From Methanoregula boonei 6A8 (GTDB taxonomy: Archaea > Halobacteriota > Methanomicrobia > Methanomicrobiales > Methanospirillaceae): a stretch of DNA of 64,000 nt. The notes beneath the pieces are model-generated. The model was not told the DNA's origin and did no database searches. It was given only the letters and a program-made list of their open reading frames with translations. The stretch is from assembly GCF_000017625.1 (NCBI RefSeq), contig NC_009712.1:1488001-1552000 (forward strand). The letters run 5' to 3'. This document shows positions 9,113 to 17,780 of this stretch, one piece after another (position 1 is the stretch's first letter; every line of letters starts with the position of its first letter). The position numbers and the translations under genes are program-made.

Positions 9113-9619
9113 ATGAACATTCTCCTGATCCAGCGGGATGAGATTGATCTCCACCATATCCTCTATTCTTCCGAGACCAGCCGCCTTGCACTCCGTTTTT
9201 ACCATCCCAAAAAAGTCTCCTGCGGGATTCTTGTATCAGTTGCAACGCTCGGTAGCGCCCTGTCACTTGTTTCCGAGCTGCGCTGGTATATCCGGCGCTA
9301 CGTGCGTGAGACTATCTTTGAGATAGAGCCTGGGATCTTCTGCACTCATGACCTGGCGCAGGAAACCTATTATGAGCGCTCTGCAGTTCTTGCAAAACCC
9401 TGGGCATTCCGGCGTATCTACGGATTCTTTGCCGCAAAGCCGATCCGCCGGCTCGTTATGGCCGCAGGCTCCGCTGCGCAGGATTACGCAGAGAATCTGG
9501 CCGGGGCTGGACGAATGATCGAGGTCTGGTGCACAGAAGACGAGGTCGAAGATATCGGAGATCTCATCACCCTTGAAGAGGCCGGGGATGAACCCGGTCC
9601 GGGCGGACGGACCGAATAA
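9113..9619 (+). CDS. Uncharacterised protein downstream of PAN-A
   Basis: A 168-residue soluble protein that I do not recognise. It starts MNILLIQRDEIDLHHILYSS and contains an aromatic and arginine-rich middle (ELRWYIRRYVRET, AFRRIYGFF) and an acidic tail. There is no signal peptide and no cofactor motif. An RBS-like GGAGGGAGA precedes the ATG by about 7 bases. It follows PAN-A by 77 bases on the same strand and is probably co-transcribed, so a link to proteasome function is possible but unproven. Confidence 0.65.
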   Translation: MNILLIQRDEIDLHHILYSSETSRLALRFYHPKKVSCGILVSVATLGSALSLVSELRWYIRRYVRETIFEIEPGIFCTHDLAQETYYERSAVLAKPWAFRRIYGFFAAKPIRRLVMAAGSAAQDYAENLAGAGRMIEVWCTEDEVEDIGDLITLEEAGDEPGPGGRTE

Positions 9620-9673
9620 TGTAAGTCCCCCTCCAAAGGGTTTTTCTTCCAATGACAATAGGAAAAAAGGAGA

Positions 9674-10393
9674 TTATGACGTCGCCGCCGGGGCATTAGC
9701 CTTGGTAAGGTTTGCCAGTTCTATGGTAAATGTCAGGTTATAGCCGGCCAGCGGGTTATTGGTATCCAAGGTAAGGGTCGTATTCGTGACATTGAGAATG
9801 GTCATGGTGCTGACAGTATTTGTCGTTCTGTAGCGGACGGTATATAGCCCGGGTTTAAGAGTCATATTTCCAAAGATCGCCTGTGCAACGGGACCGGTGC
9901 GGTTCACGGTCTGGACAAGTCCCGGATCGTAAGCACCATACGCATCAGGGATATTTACCGTTTTTATCTCACCGGGAGACATCCCGATTACCGCATCCTG
10001 GACACCGGAGATCACACTCGAGTTACCAAGGGTAAAGATCAGAGGAGGATAGGTGGCATTCATAGCGGACAAATAGAGAGTGCCATTCTCGAACGATTCG
10101 TTGTAATATATAGCTACAGTATCTCCCTTCATTGCCGTGGGAACGGAAAGAAGGAGATAGGCACCAAGGACCGCAGCGATAATGACGATAACCGCCCCGA
10201 TCGCAATAAACAGTTTTTTGCGTTTCTGTACTTCCCGGGCATCAGGAACTGCTTTTTTCGGGTTATCTTCAGGGTGTTCCGTTTCACCACCAGCCGGGTT
10301 TTCCGGCACGGACGCTGGCTCTGCAACGGCACCGGTTGTCTTTTCCGGGGTTGTGGGGGTAGTTTCTTCCTTTTTGGTTTCCGGCTCGCTCAT
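9674..10393 (-). CDS. Membrane-anchored FKBP-type peptidyl-prolyl isomerase
   Basis: A 239-residue protein. It has an acidic, Pro/Glu-rich cytoplasmic N-terminus (~65 residues), one transmembrane helix (LFIAIGAVIVIIAAVLGAYL) and an exported FKBP domain. The FKBP core is visible: KGDTVAIYYNESFENG, FTLGNSSVISGVQDAVIGM, SPGEIKTVNIP and YGAYDPGLV, followed by an inserted flap domain and NPLAGYNLTF, as in SlyD-like FKBPs. It would catalyse prolyl isomerisation of exported proteins. ATG 10393 has a GGAGTG ribosome site 9 bases upstream. It is downstream of PAN-B on the same strand. Confidence 0.85.
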   Translation of the reverse strand: MSEPETKKEETTPTTPEKTTGAVAEPASVPENPAGGETEHPEDNPKKAVPDAREVQKRKKLFIAIGAVIVIIAAVLGAYLLLSVPTAMKGDTVAIYYNESFENGTLYLSAMNATYPPLIFTLGNSSVISGVQDAVIGMSPGEIKTVNIPDAYGAYDPGLVQTVNRTGPVAQAIFGNMTLKPGLYTVRYRTTNTVSTMTILNVTNTTLTLDTNNPLAGYNLTFTIELANLTKANAPAATS

Positions 10394-10462
10394 GTGCAAT
10401 CACTCCACAGATACCATGGATTCCTGTACCTGTTGGCGGGGAACGGGAAAAAGTTCGCGGTT

Positions 10463-10487
10463 TGCCTGCTTAAAAAAAGAGCAGGCA
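10463..10487 (-). terminator. Hairpin between PAN-B and FKBP genes
   Basis: A perfect 8-bp inverted repeat (TGCCTGCT at 10463-10470, AGCAGGCA at 10480-10487) encloses a 9-base A-rich loop (T-rich on the minus strand). It lies between the end of PAN-B and the FKBP start and could be a terminator or processing hairpin. The T6 run at 10577-10572, just after the PAN-B stop, is the more classical archaeal stop signal. Confidence 0.35.
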
Positions 10488-10580
10488 CCGGGTGCCGAAC
10501 AATGCCGGCCATTATGAAAAAAACACTACCGGGACGGGGACTGATACCGGAATGGGCTTTTTTCTAAAACAGGAAAAAAT

Positions 10581-11891
10581 TCAGGCAAACATCCGCCCTT
10601 CTGAATCGGTCGGAGAATGGGAAAAGTCAAGCCGGACCTTCTCTATTGCTGAAAGGAAATCCTCCCTGGTGATGGCCGGGCGCTCATTCCTAATCGCGTA
10701 CATCCCTGCCTCCATACAGATTGCCCGGAGATCAGCACCGTTTTTACCCTCTGTCAGTCCCGCGATCTCGGGAAGGTTGACCGTTTCCTCCATGGTGAGT
10801 GTCCGGGTGTGCACCTTTAAGATGGAGAGACGGCCTTCCTCATCGGGAAGCGGGATCTCGATGATACGGTCGAACCGGCCGGGCCGGAGCAGGGCCTTGT
10901 CCAGGATGTCGATCCGGTTGGTTGCCCCGATAATCTTCACATCTCCCCGGGTTTCAAAGCCATCCATGCCGGCCAAAAGCTGCATAAGCGTCCGCTGCAC
11001 TTCGCGATCTCCCGAGGTGTTTGCCTCGGTCCTTGATGCACCTACCGCATCGATCTCATCGATGAAAATGATGGTCGGGGCTTTTTTCTTTGCAAGGTCA
11101 AAGAGCTCGCGGACAAGGCGTGCTCCCTCACCGATATATTTCTGGACCAGTTCGCTTCCCACCACCCGCATGAAATGGGCATTGGTCTCATGGGCAACCG
11201 CCTTTGCAAGAAGGGTCTTTCCCGTGCCCGGCGGCCCGTAAAGGAGAACACCCTTGGGAGGTTCGATCCCAATTTGGGTAAAGAGCTCAGGCCGTTTGAG
11301 CGGGAGCTCCACTGCCTCCCTTACCTCGTTTATCTGCTCCTTTAACCCCCCGATATCCGTATAGCACTCCTGCGGGGAATCCACCAGTTCCATCCCGTAC
11401 ACCTGGGCATCGAAAGAACTGGGCAGCAATTCGACGATCGCAAGTGACTGCTGGTTGAGCGTGCAGCGTGCACCCGGTTTAATATCGTCGGGATTAACGG
11501 ATGGTGAACTCCTCACCAGGAACCGGGGGCCGGCGCTGCTGCGTACAATGACCCTGTTGGCATCCACCACGTCTACAACGGTTCCGATAATAAGCGGGGG
11601 GCTCCGCAGCTGCTCGCTCTCGCTCTTGAGCTTTCTTACCTCCCGCTCGTACCTGATCTTCTGGGTTTCGATATAGCGCTTGTCCGCCTCTGCCTGTCGG
11701 ATCTGCTCCCGGAGCTCCAGGTTGCGTGATTCAAGACTCGAAATCCGTTCCAGCATCTGGGACTCAAGATCCTGCTTATCGGTCTCGATCCGCTGGAGCT
11801 GGTCACGCAGCTGCTCGGTCAGGGAGCGGTACAGCCGGCACAGTTCCTCGGGAGTCTGTGGATCGGCTGTATCGCGGAGAATATCGCCCAC
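10581..11891 (-). CDS. Second proteasome-activating nucleotidase paralogue (PAN-B)
   Basis: A 436-residue AAA+ ATPase closely related to PAN-A but longer at the N-terminus. It has an extended coiled coil (residues ~15-90, [20 protein letters not shown]), an OB region, Walker A GPPGTGKT, Walker [15 protein letters not shown] and RPGRFDR. It begins with GTG. The C-terminus is Met-Phe-Ala, a near-HbYX tail with Phe instead of Tyr, so proteasome docking may be weaker or different from PAN-A. It is divergent from MBF1 and upstream of the FKBP gene. It could instead serve a different unfoldase role. Confidence 0.92.
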   Translation of the reverse strand: MGDILRDTADPQTPEELCRLYRSLTEQLRDQLQRIETDKQDLESQMLERISSLESRNLELREQIRQAEADKRYIETQKIRYEREVRKLKSESEQLRSPPLIIGTVVDVVDANRVIVRSSAGPRFLVRSSPSVNPDDIKPGARCTLNQQSLAIVELLPSSFDAQVYGMELVDSPQECYTDIGGLKEQINEVREAVELPLKRPELFTQIGIEPPKGVLLYGPPGTGKTLLAKAVAHETNAHFMRVVGSELVQKYIGEGARLVRELFDLAKKKAPTIIFIDEIDAVGASRTEANTSGDREVQRTLMQLLAGMDGFETRGDVKIIGATNRIDILDKALLRPGRFDRIIEIPLPDEEGRLSILKVHTRTLTMEETVNLPEIAGLTEGKNGADLRAICMEAGMYAIRNERPAITREDFLSAIEKVRLDFSHSPTDSEGRMFA

Positions 11892-11904
11892 GTGGGTACC
11901 TCAA

Positions 11905-11937
11905 ATAGGTATATAGGGAAATCGCCCTATAATAAAG
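11905..11937. promoter_or_regulatory. Divergent, mirror-symmetric promoters of PAN-B and MBF1
   Basis: The 59-base gap between the two start codons holds a perfect inverted repeat, TATAGGG (11912-11918) and CCCTATA (11925-11931), 6 bases apart. Each arm is a TATA box preceded by a CCC/GGG BRE-like step and pointing outward. The plus-strand box lies ~23 bases upstream of the MBF1 ATG, so that mRNA would be leaderless or nearly so. The minus-strand box is about as far from the PAN-B GTG. Confidence 0.55.
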
Positions 11938-11950
11938 TGCTTGTGATACT

Positions 11951-12463
11951 ATGCAGTGCGAAATGTGCGGTGAAACCATCCGCGGAGCTCCCAAACTGAT
12001 CCGCGTGGAAGGTGCCGAACTGCAGGTCTGTGCCAAATGCGGGAAGTTTGGCACAGAAGTGCAGCAGCCCCGGCGCACAGATATGCTGCGGCCGGGTGCA
12101 CCACGGCCGGCACCCGGATCCCGGGCACCGGCATCATCAGCCCCGGCCCAGCGCAAACGGGACATGTTCGATTATATGGAAGGCGAAATCGTCGAAGATT
12201 ACGCAGAACGGGTCAGAAACGCGAGAATGGAAAAGGGCATTTCCCAGAAAGACCTCGCCCTCCAGCTTATGGTAAGGGAGCTGCTCATTAAAAAGATCGA
12301 GAAAGGCGAACTTATCCCGGAAGAGGAAGTGCGAAAGAAACTGGAAAAAGTATTGGGGATAAAACTTGTAGACATAGTGGCCGGTGACGATGAGAAAAAG
12401 GCACAGGCAAAGATTACCCAGACACTGGGCGATCTCACAATTATCCGGAAAGCAAAAAAATAA
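11951..12463 (+). CDS. Archaeal multiprotein bridging factor 1 (MBF1)
   Basis: A 170-residue protein with an N-terminal zinc ribbon (CEMCG at residues 3-7, then CAKCGKFG), a Pro/Ala/Arg-rich linker and a C-terminal Cro-type helix-turn-helix (RVRNARMEKGISQKDLALQL, VRELLIKKIEKGELIPEEE). This is the standard archaeal MBF1 layout. It is a conserved transcription- or ribosome-associated factor; the exact role in archaea is unsettled. It has its own promoter facing PAN-B and is followed by a T-rich terminator. Confidence 0.93.
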   Translation: MQCEMCGETIRGAPKLIRVEGAELQVCAKCGKFGTEVQQPRRTDMLRPGAPRPAPGSRAPASSAPAQRKRDMFDYMEGEIVEDYAERVRNARMEKGISQKDLALQLMVRELLIKKIEKGELIPEEEVRKKLEKVLGIKLVDIVAGDDEKKAQAKITQTLGDLTIIRKAKK

Positions 12464-12470
12464 TTACCGG

Positions 12471-12483
12471 GTTTTTTCTTTTT
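12471..12483 (+). terminator. T-rich terminator after MBF1
   Basis: Two T runs (six, then five) separated by one C lie 9 bases after the MBF1 stop, in front of a kinase gene on the same strand. Confidence 0.5.
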
Positions 12484-12655
12484 ACCTTCCGGCGTGGGAG
12501 GAGATTGTTCCCGGCCACATGGTTTTGGCGAGAGCCGGGAATGCAATCTCCCGGAGCTCCCCCGGGTCCCCATCCGTCCCTTATGAGTGGCGACACCAAT
12601 ATATTTCAGGAAACAAACCGGAACTAACAGCAGCACCAGCCCGGGTCTGAGAGCC

Positions 12656-14962
12656 ATGATTACTATCCTCTATGTGGATGATGAGGAAAGCCTGCTTGAG
12701 CTTGGCAAGATTTTCCTTGAGCGTAACGGTCAGTTCGCCGTTGATATCATCACCTCCGCATCCGAGGCCCTCACACTGATCGGGCAAAAACCCTACGATG
12801 CCATCATCTCCGATTACCAGATGCCGGAGATGGATGGCATCGAATTATTAAAACACGTAAGGGCTTCCGGAAAAACCATCCCTTTCATCCTCTTTACCGG
12901 GCGGGGACGTGAGGAGGTTGTAATCCAGGCACTCAACGAAGGAGCCGATTTCTATCTCCAGAAAGGCGGGAGTTCCCTTGCACAGTTCACCGAGCTCGCC
13001 TACAAGATCCGGCACGCAGTCCAGAAAAGATGGGCCGAGACCCGGCTCCGTGATCACGAAAGACGCGAGGCAGACATTATCAACTTCCTGCCCGATGCAA
13101 CCTTTGCTATCGATAAGAAGGGCGTGATCATTGCATGGAACAGGGCTATGGAGGAGATGACCGGGGCCCGGCCGGCCGAAGTCCTTGGAAAAGATCACTA
13201 TGAGCATGCCTTTGCGCTTTACCACAAACGACGACCCATGCTTGCTGACCTGATCCTTACCCCGGACCCGCAGTTTGAGGAGGCGGAATATCTCTATACG
13301 CACCACGATCAGCGGACTCTGATGGCCGAGACCCATGTGGAAAGACCAAACGGGACCCGGCTCCATATATGGGGAAAGGCAAGCATTCTTCTGGATGAGA
13401 AGGGGGATGTGGCCGGCGCAATCGAGTCCATCCGGGATATCACCGAGCAAAAACTTGCGGAATCCGAGCTGCAAACTGCGTACGATGAGATTGCCGCGAC
13501 CGAAGAGGAGATGCGCAGCCAGTACCTCGAACTGGTCAGGAGCGAACGGCAGCTTCGGGAAAGCGAAGAAAAATATCGCGAACTTGTTGAGACTGCAAAC
13601 AGCATAATCATAAAATGGGACCGGTCCGGGATAATCACCTTTGCCAACGAATTTGCCCTGCAGTTTTTCGGATACACCCGGGAGGAACTGATCGGTCGCT
13701 CCGTAATGGAAACAATCGTACCGGCAACCGAATCCGGCTCGGAAAAGGACCTTACGCGGATGATCCTGGATATTCTCAACCAGCCTGATGTCTATGTTGT
13801 CAACGAAAATGAAAATGTCTGCAAAAATGGCACAAGGGTCTGGATCCGGTGGCACAACAAACCCATTTTCGACAATCGCGGGGAATTTGCAGGCCTCTTT
13901 TCTATCGGGACCGATGTCACCGGGCGTCGGGAGATTGAGACAGCACTCCGGGAGAGCGCGGCCAAGTACCAGGGCATCTTTGCCGCAGAATCGGATGGGA
14001 TCGCAGTTGTGGACAGGGAAACCGGGATTATCCTTGAATGCAACGATGCCCTGGCATTCATGCACGGGTACCTGAAAGAGGAACTCCCCGGCCAGCCCAT
14101 CACAGTCCTGTCCGCAGAATCGGATGCAACCAGTGCAGCGATCGCCGGTGCAACACCTTTTATCCGGGACAGGTACCACAAGAAAAAAGACGGGAACGTG
14201 TTTCCCGTCGAGATCACGGTGAACCCCACGCGGCTGCAGGGACGCGAAGTGTTGATCGGAGCAATTCGCGACGTGACTGAGCTCCGTCGATCGGAAGAAG
14301 CGCTCCAGCAGGCAAACCGGAGCCTTGCACTGCTCACAAACGTTACCCGGCACGACATCAACAACCAGCTGGTAGCATTAAACGGATTTCTCGAACTGCT
14401 CCACGAGAAGGTGCGGGACCCGGCGCTTGAGGAGTACTTTGTCTGGATCTCCCAGGTGAGCACACGGATCTCTTCCATGATCCAGTTTGCAAGCACCTAT
14501 GAGACCGTACGAAAGACACATCCCCTCTGGCAGGATATCCGGGCCCTTGCAGAAACCACGGCCCGACAGGTATCACTTGGAAAGGTTATCATCAAAAATG
14601 AGATCCCGGCCGGCATCGAGGTCTTTGCCGACCCCCTTTTCCTCAAGGTTTTTTATAATCTGGTGGATAATGCACTCCGGTACGGGGAGAAGCTTACCTT
14701 TATCCGGTTCTCGTTCATCGAACGGGACAATGCCGGCGGGGTGATCGTATGCGAGGATGACGGGGAGGGTGTCCCTGAGGCATCCAAGGAGAAGATCTTT
14801 GATCGAGGCTATGGGAAGAACACGGGCCTTGGGCTCTTTTTAGCCCGCGAGATCCTCTCCCTGACCGGCATCACCGTAAAGGAGACCGGGGAGCCGGGAA
14901 AAGGAGCACGCTTCGAGATCACCGTACCCCGGGACACGTACCGGTTTACCGGGAAGTCCTGA
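12656..14962 (+). CDS. Hybrid sensor: receiver - three PAS - histidine kinase
   Basis: A 768-residue cytoplasmic protein. Layout: receiver domain (residues 1-120; acidic YVDDEE, phospho-acceptor Asp53 in SDYQMPEMDG, Lys in LQKGG), PAS at about 135-260, a coiled-coil linker, PAS at about 315-445 and 450-570, then a dimerisation helix with RHDINNQLVALNGF and a HATPase domain (N box YNLVDNALRYG, G1 DDGEGVP, G2 GLGLFLARE). The receiver-first order and RHDINNQ motif are typical of methanogen kinases. The start at 12656 (MITILYVDDEE) is set by the receiver; no transmembrane segment precedes it. The signal sensed is unknown. Confidence 0.9.
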   Translation: MITILYVDDEESLLELGKIFLERNGQFAVDIITSASEALTLIGQKPYDAIISDYQMPEMDGIELLKHVRASGKTIPFILFTGRGREEVVIQALNEGADFYLQKGGSSLAQFTELAYKIRHAVQKRWAETRLRDHERREADIINFLPDATFAIDKKGVIIAWNRAMEEMTGARPAEVLGKDHYEHAFALYHKRRPMLADLILTPDPQFEEAEYLYTHHDQRTLMAETHVERPNGTRLHIWGKASILLDEKGDVAGAIESIRDITEQKLAESELQTAYDEIAATEEEMRSQYLELVRSERQLRESEEKYRELVETANSIIIKWDRSGIITFANEFALQFFGYTREELIGRSVMETIVPATESGSEKDLTRMILDILNQPDVYVVNENENVCKNGTRVWIRWHNKPIFDNRGEFAGLFSIGTDVTGRREIETALRESAAKYQGIFAAESDGIAVVDRETGIILECNDALAFMHGYLKEELPGQPITVLSAESDATSAAIAGATPFIRDRYHKKKDGNVFPVEITVNPTRLQGREVLIGAIRDVTELRRSEEALQQANRSLALLTNVTRHDINNQLVALNGFLELLHEKVRDPALEEYFVWISQVSTRISSMIQFASTYETVRKTHPLWQDIRALAETTARQVSLGKVIIKNEIPAGIEVFADPLFLKVFYNLVDNALRYGEKLTFIRFSFIERDNAGGVIVCEDDGEGVPEASKEKIFDRGYGKNTGLGLFLAREILSLTGITVKETGEPGKGARFEITVPRDTYRFTGKS

Positions 14963-14965
14963 TCG

Positions 14966-14978
14966 TTTTTTTATTTTT
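14966..14978 (+). terminator. T-rich terminator between convergent kinases
   Basis: A T7 run, A and T5 directly follow the stop codon of the 12.7-15.0 kb kinase; the next gene converges. Confidence 0.45.
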
Positions 14979-15163
14979 CGCGGGCCGCGTATCGCGACCG
15001 GGCGGGTCGAAAGACGGGTTCTTACAATCCTTTGAGTGGGATAAACACCCTTTCACCATCGGCTTTTCATTCCTTGTACCGGGTTTGGCAGGACAGGGAG
15101 CAAACCCTCCCTTCTCTTTTCCAGAACAAAAGGCCGGCATCCCGAACTGCCGGAATACCCGGT

Positions 15164-16912
15164 TTATACCGGGTACTCGGCAGGAATCAGGGTAAAATGA
15201 ATTGCTGCACCCTGGTCTTGCCGGCCGAAAATACGATCACCGGCCCAGATGCGCCCCCCATACCCTTCGATAAGGTGCCGGGTAATAAAAAGCCCCAGCC
15301 CCTTCCCGCTTTTCTTGCTTTTTCCTTTGCGGAAACGGTCAAAGACCTCAGGTTTGAGCTCGTCAGGGATTCCCGGGCCGTTATCGGCCACCGTAACCTG
15401 AACCTGTTCTGCCCGGTCTTCGACAGTTATGGTAATCTCAGGGTTTTCTGTACAGAATTTTACGCTGTTTCCTATCAGGTTGGTGAAGACCTGGCCGAAC
15501 AGGTCATCTGCCATAACAACCGCATCCGTTCCGGCATAATGGAAGATAACTCCGGAGTACCGCCCGGTCTCGGCCCGGATGACCTCGTCAAGACGGATCG
15601 GCCGTAATGCCGCTTTCTGCTCGTGCATTCTGCGGATCGTAGAGACATTCCCGATGATTTCAACGGACTGGTCGATAGCCCTCATGATGGTCTCGGCCAT
15701 TTTCCTGTTCTCGGCGTCAAGCGATTCATAAAGGAGTTCAAGCTGCATGAGGGCACCGGCATTGACATTGTTGATATCATGGGACATGATGTCAAGGTAG
15801 AGGTTGGTCTCGTCATTAGACTGCTCAAGACGTTTTAAGAGGAGGATCTTCTGGACTGCATTCCCGATCTCGGTGCTGATCAGGGAAAGAAGCGACCGCT
15901 CCTGGTCAGAGAAATCATGTTTCCTTGTACTGATGAATGCCATTGCACCGATCACGGTCGATGCTGAAACAAGCGGGAGCAGGGCAAGCGACCGGGCTCC
16001 CAGATCCCGGAGAATAATGCTGTCCCGGCTGACAGGGGTATCCTTTGAAAGGTCTACGAACTGGGGAATGCCACGGATGCAGAGTTCCTGGTACAGGGGT
16101 TCACCGAAATTCAGGACACCCATGAGGACACGGAGGTCAGAGCTGGCCGGGGCCGTTTCCTGGTAACAGATCATTGTCGCTTCGGTTTTCCCGGTATTAT
16201 TCAGGTACAGTGCCCCCATTTCAAATCCTTGGATAGATAGGGCCTTATGTAAGATGCTTTCCAGCAGGGCATCTGGTTTCATCGACGAATTGCTGACACT
16301 GATGATCTGGTTGAGGATGTTGATCCTCTCATTTGTAGTACGGAGTTCTTTCTGGGATCGCTGGAATTCCCTGTGCTGGATCACAGCAGCTTCATACGCC
16401 GAGAGAAGAAAATCCAGAATCCTGACACGGTCCATCCCGATAGAGTAGGTCTTCCCTTCATACAGGAATGGTACTGATCCGGCGTCGGCTTTCTCAGATA
16501 TCGGGGGACGGCGATTTTCAAGGATCTTCCTGATACGCTGGAGAAGATAATCGGCCGGGTAGGGTTTTGTGATAAAGTTATCGGCACCAGATTCAATGGC
16601 AAGGGCAATGTCCCGGGAATCGGAAAGGGCCGTGAGGAGGATAAGGGGGATATTTTTCGTTCTCACGTTCTTTTTGATCTCCCGGCAAAGATCGTACCCG
16701 TTCATCACCGGCATGATGATATCGCTGATAATAAGATCGGGGATCTTCCGGGCCAGGACCTCAAGGGCCCTTTCCCCGTTTTCTGCAACCTGGCAGGTGT
16801 AACCGGCATTATCGAGGATATGCTTAAGGATCTCAGCCTGAACGTGACTGTCTTCGACAATGAGAATCTCCTTTGCCGGCACGGGTTTTGGATGTTCAGC
16901 CAAACAGATCAC
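15164..16912 (-). CDS. Hybrid sensor: receiver - GAF - histidine kinase
   Basis: A 582-residue cytoplasmic protein. The receiver spans ~14-135 (ILIVEDS, Asp64 in ISDIIMP, Lys in TKPYPAD), followed by a helical linker, a GAF domain (~195-360), a dimerisation helix with LDIMSHDINNVNAGALMQLE and a HATPase (FTNLIGNSVKF, DNGPGIPDELK, GKGLGLFITRH). HDINN is a variant H-box. The first codon is GTG at 16912; a TTG at 16903 is an alternative, and both precede the receiver. It converges on the previous kinase, and the two may be related by duplication and domain exchange. Confidence 0.88.
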   Translation of the reverse strand: MICLAEHPKPVPAKEILIVEDSHVQAEILKHILDNAGYTCQVAENGERALEVLARKIPDLIISDIIMPVMNGYDLCREIKKNVRTKNIPLILLTALSDSRDIALAIESGADNFITKPYPADYLLQRIRKILENRRPPISEKADAGSVPFLYEGKTYSIGMDRVRILDFLLSAYEAAVIQHREFQRSQKELRTTNERINILNQIISVSNSSMKPDALLESILHKALSIQGFEMGALYLNNTGKTEATMICYQETAPASSDLRVLMGVLNFGEPLYQELCIRGIPQFVDLSKDTPVSRDSIILRDLGARSLALLPLVSASTVIGAMAFISTRKHDFSDQERSLLSLISTEIGNAVQKILLLKRLEQSNDETNLYLDIMSHDINNVNAGALMQLELLYESLDAENRKMAETIMRAIDQSVEIIGNVSTIRRMHEQKAALRPIRLDEVIRAETGRYSGVIFHYAGTDAVVMADDLFGQVFTNLIGNSVKFCTENPEITITVEDRAEQVQVTVADNGPGIPDELKPEVFDRFRKGKSKKSGKGLGLFITRHLIEGYGGRIWAGDRIFGRQDQGAAIHFTLIPAEYPV

Positions 16913-17744
16913 CCGGGATAAAACGCACCCGCAAAAACATCAGGTTCTTCATGGTTACAGGAAATGCTTCCGGAGATATTATTGTATCGAAAATTGCAAT
17001 TCTCTGCTAATCTGCCACTTCCCTTTATAATCTTCCTCTTTTCAAATAAACGATACCTGATTTGATGATAAAACGGGTAAAAAACCGCAATTATTTTCAG
17101 GGAATGTCCATGAGGGGCGGCGTTATCCACGGGTCAATAAAACTTCGCTAAAACAGTGAAACGGGAAGTTCCAGTACCACGGTAGCATGGCATGACCCTC
17201 CCGGTTATCCTGCCGGGAAAACATCCATGAACAGCCAGACGGGATCCTGAGTGACCTGGATCTGCAAAAGCCGGAACGCAGGAAACAAACGTACGAGCGA
17301 TGGATCGAAAACGGGCGGGGGTGAGGTGAGACCCCGCCATGACAGAATGGAGATCAGATCCACTATCGGGGCGTCAGTTATTTGGGAAAAAGCATCGGCC
17401 CGGAAGAAGGCAGGACAACACCCATGAAGCCAAATTATGAAAGTCCGGCCCGCTCCCGGCGTCCTTTTTCCGGAAAACCACCGCCATTACCTCAGGAAAT
17501 ATATGAGAGTTCCCCGGGCCAAGAATATTCTGATGACTGAAATTTTTTCTGCGGTTATCGTCGGGTTTATGCGATTTTAAGGCTAACCTCCCATTATTAT
17601 TCCTGGAGCCGGTCCGCAGTGCTGATCCGGATCACCGGCCCTGAACGCGAACAAACAGTGACCGGTCCCATCCAACCCATTTTGTCACACCGCGACGGTG
17701 CACCAGCGTTACAATTCACGGTTACGGTATAAAAGGAAACCATC
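16913..17744. other. Gene-poor 0.83-kb interval
   Basis: No convincing gene. Reading frames here are short and rich in rare residues. It holds the minus-strand promoter of the kinase and two GC-rich hairpins: CCCGG/CCGGG near 17198-17216 and GGCGGGG/CCCCGCC at 17314-17338 with an 11-base loop. A structured RNA is possible, but I recognise no family. Confidence 0.4.
17727..17735 (+). promoter_or_regulatory. TATA box of the APC permease gene
   Basis: GGTATAAAAGG is a strong archaeal TATA box. Transcription expected ~25 bases downstream would begin near 17757, after the ATG at 17745 but before the ATG at 17781. This favours the later start codon. Confidence 0.5.
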
Positions 17745-17780
17745 ATGGCTCCATCACTCAGGTCACTCCGCAACCATGCG

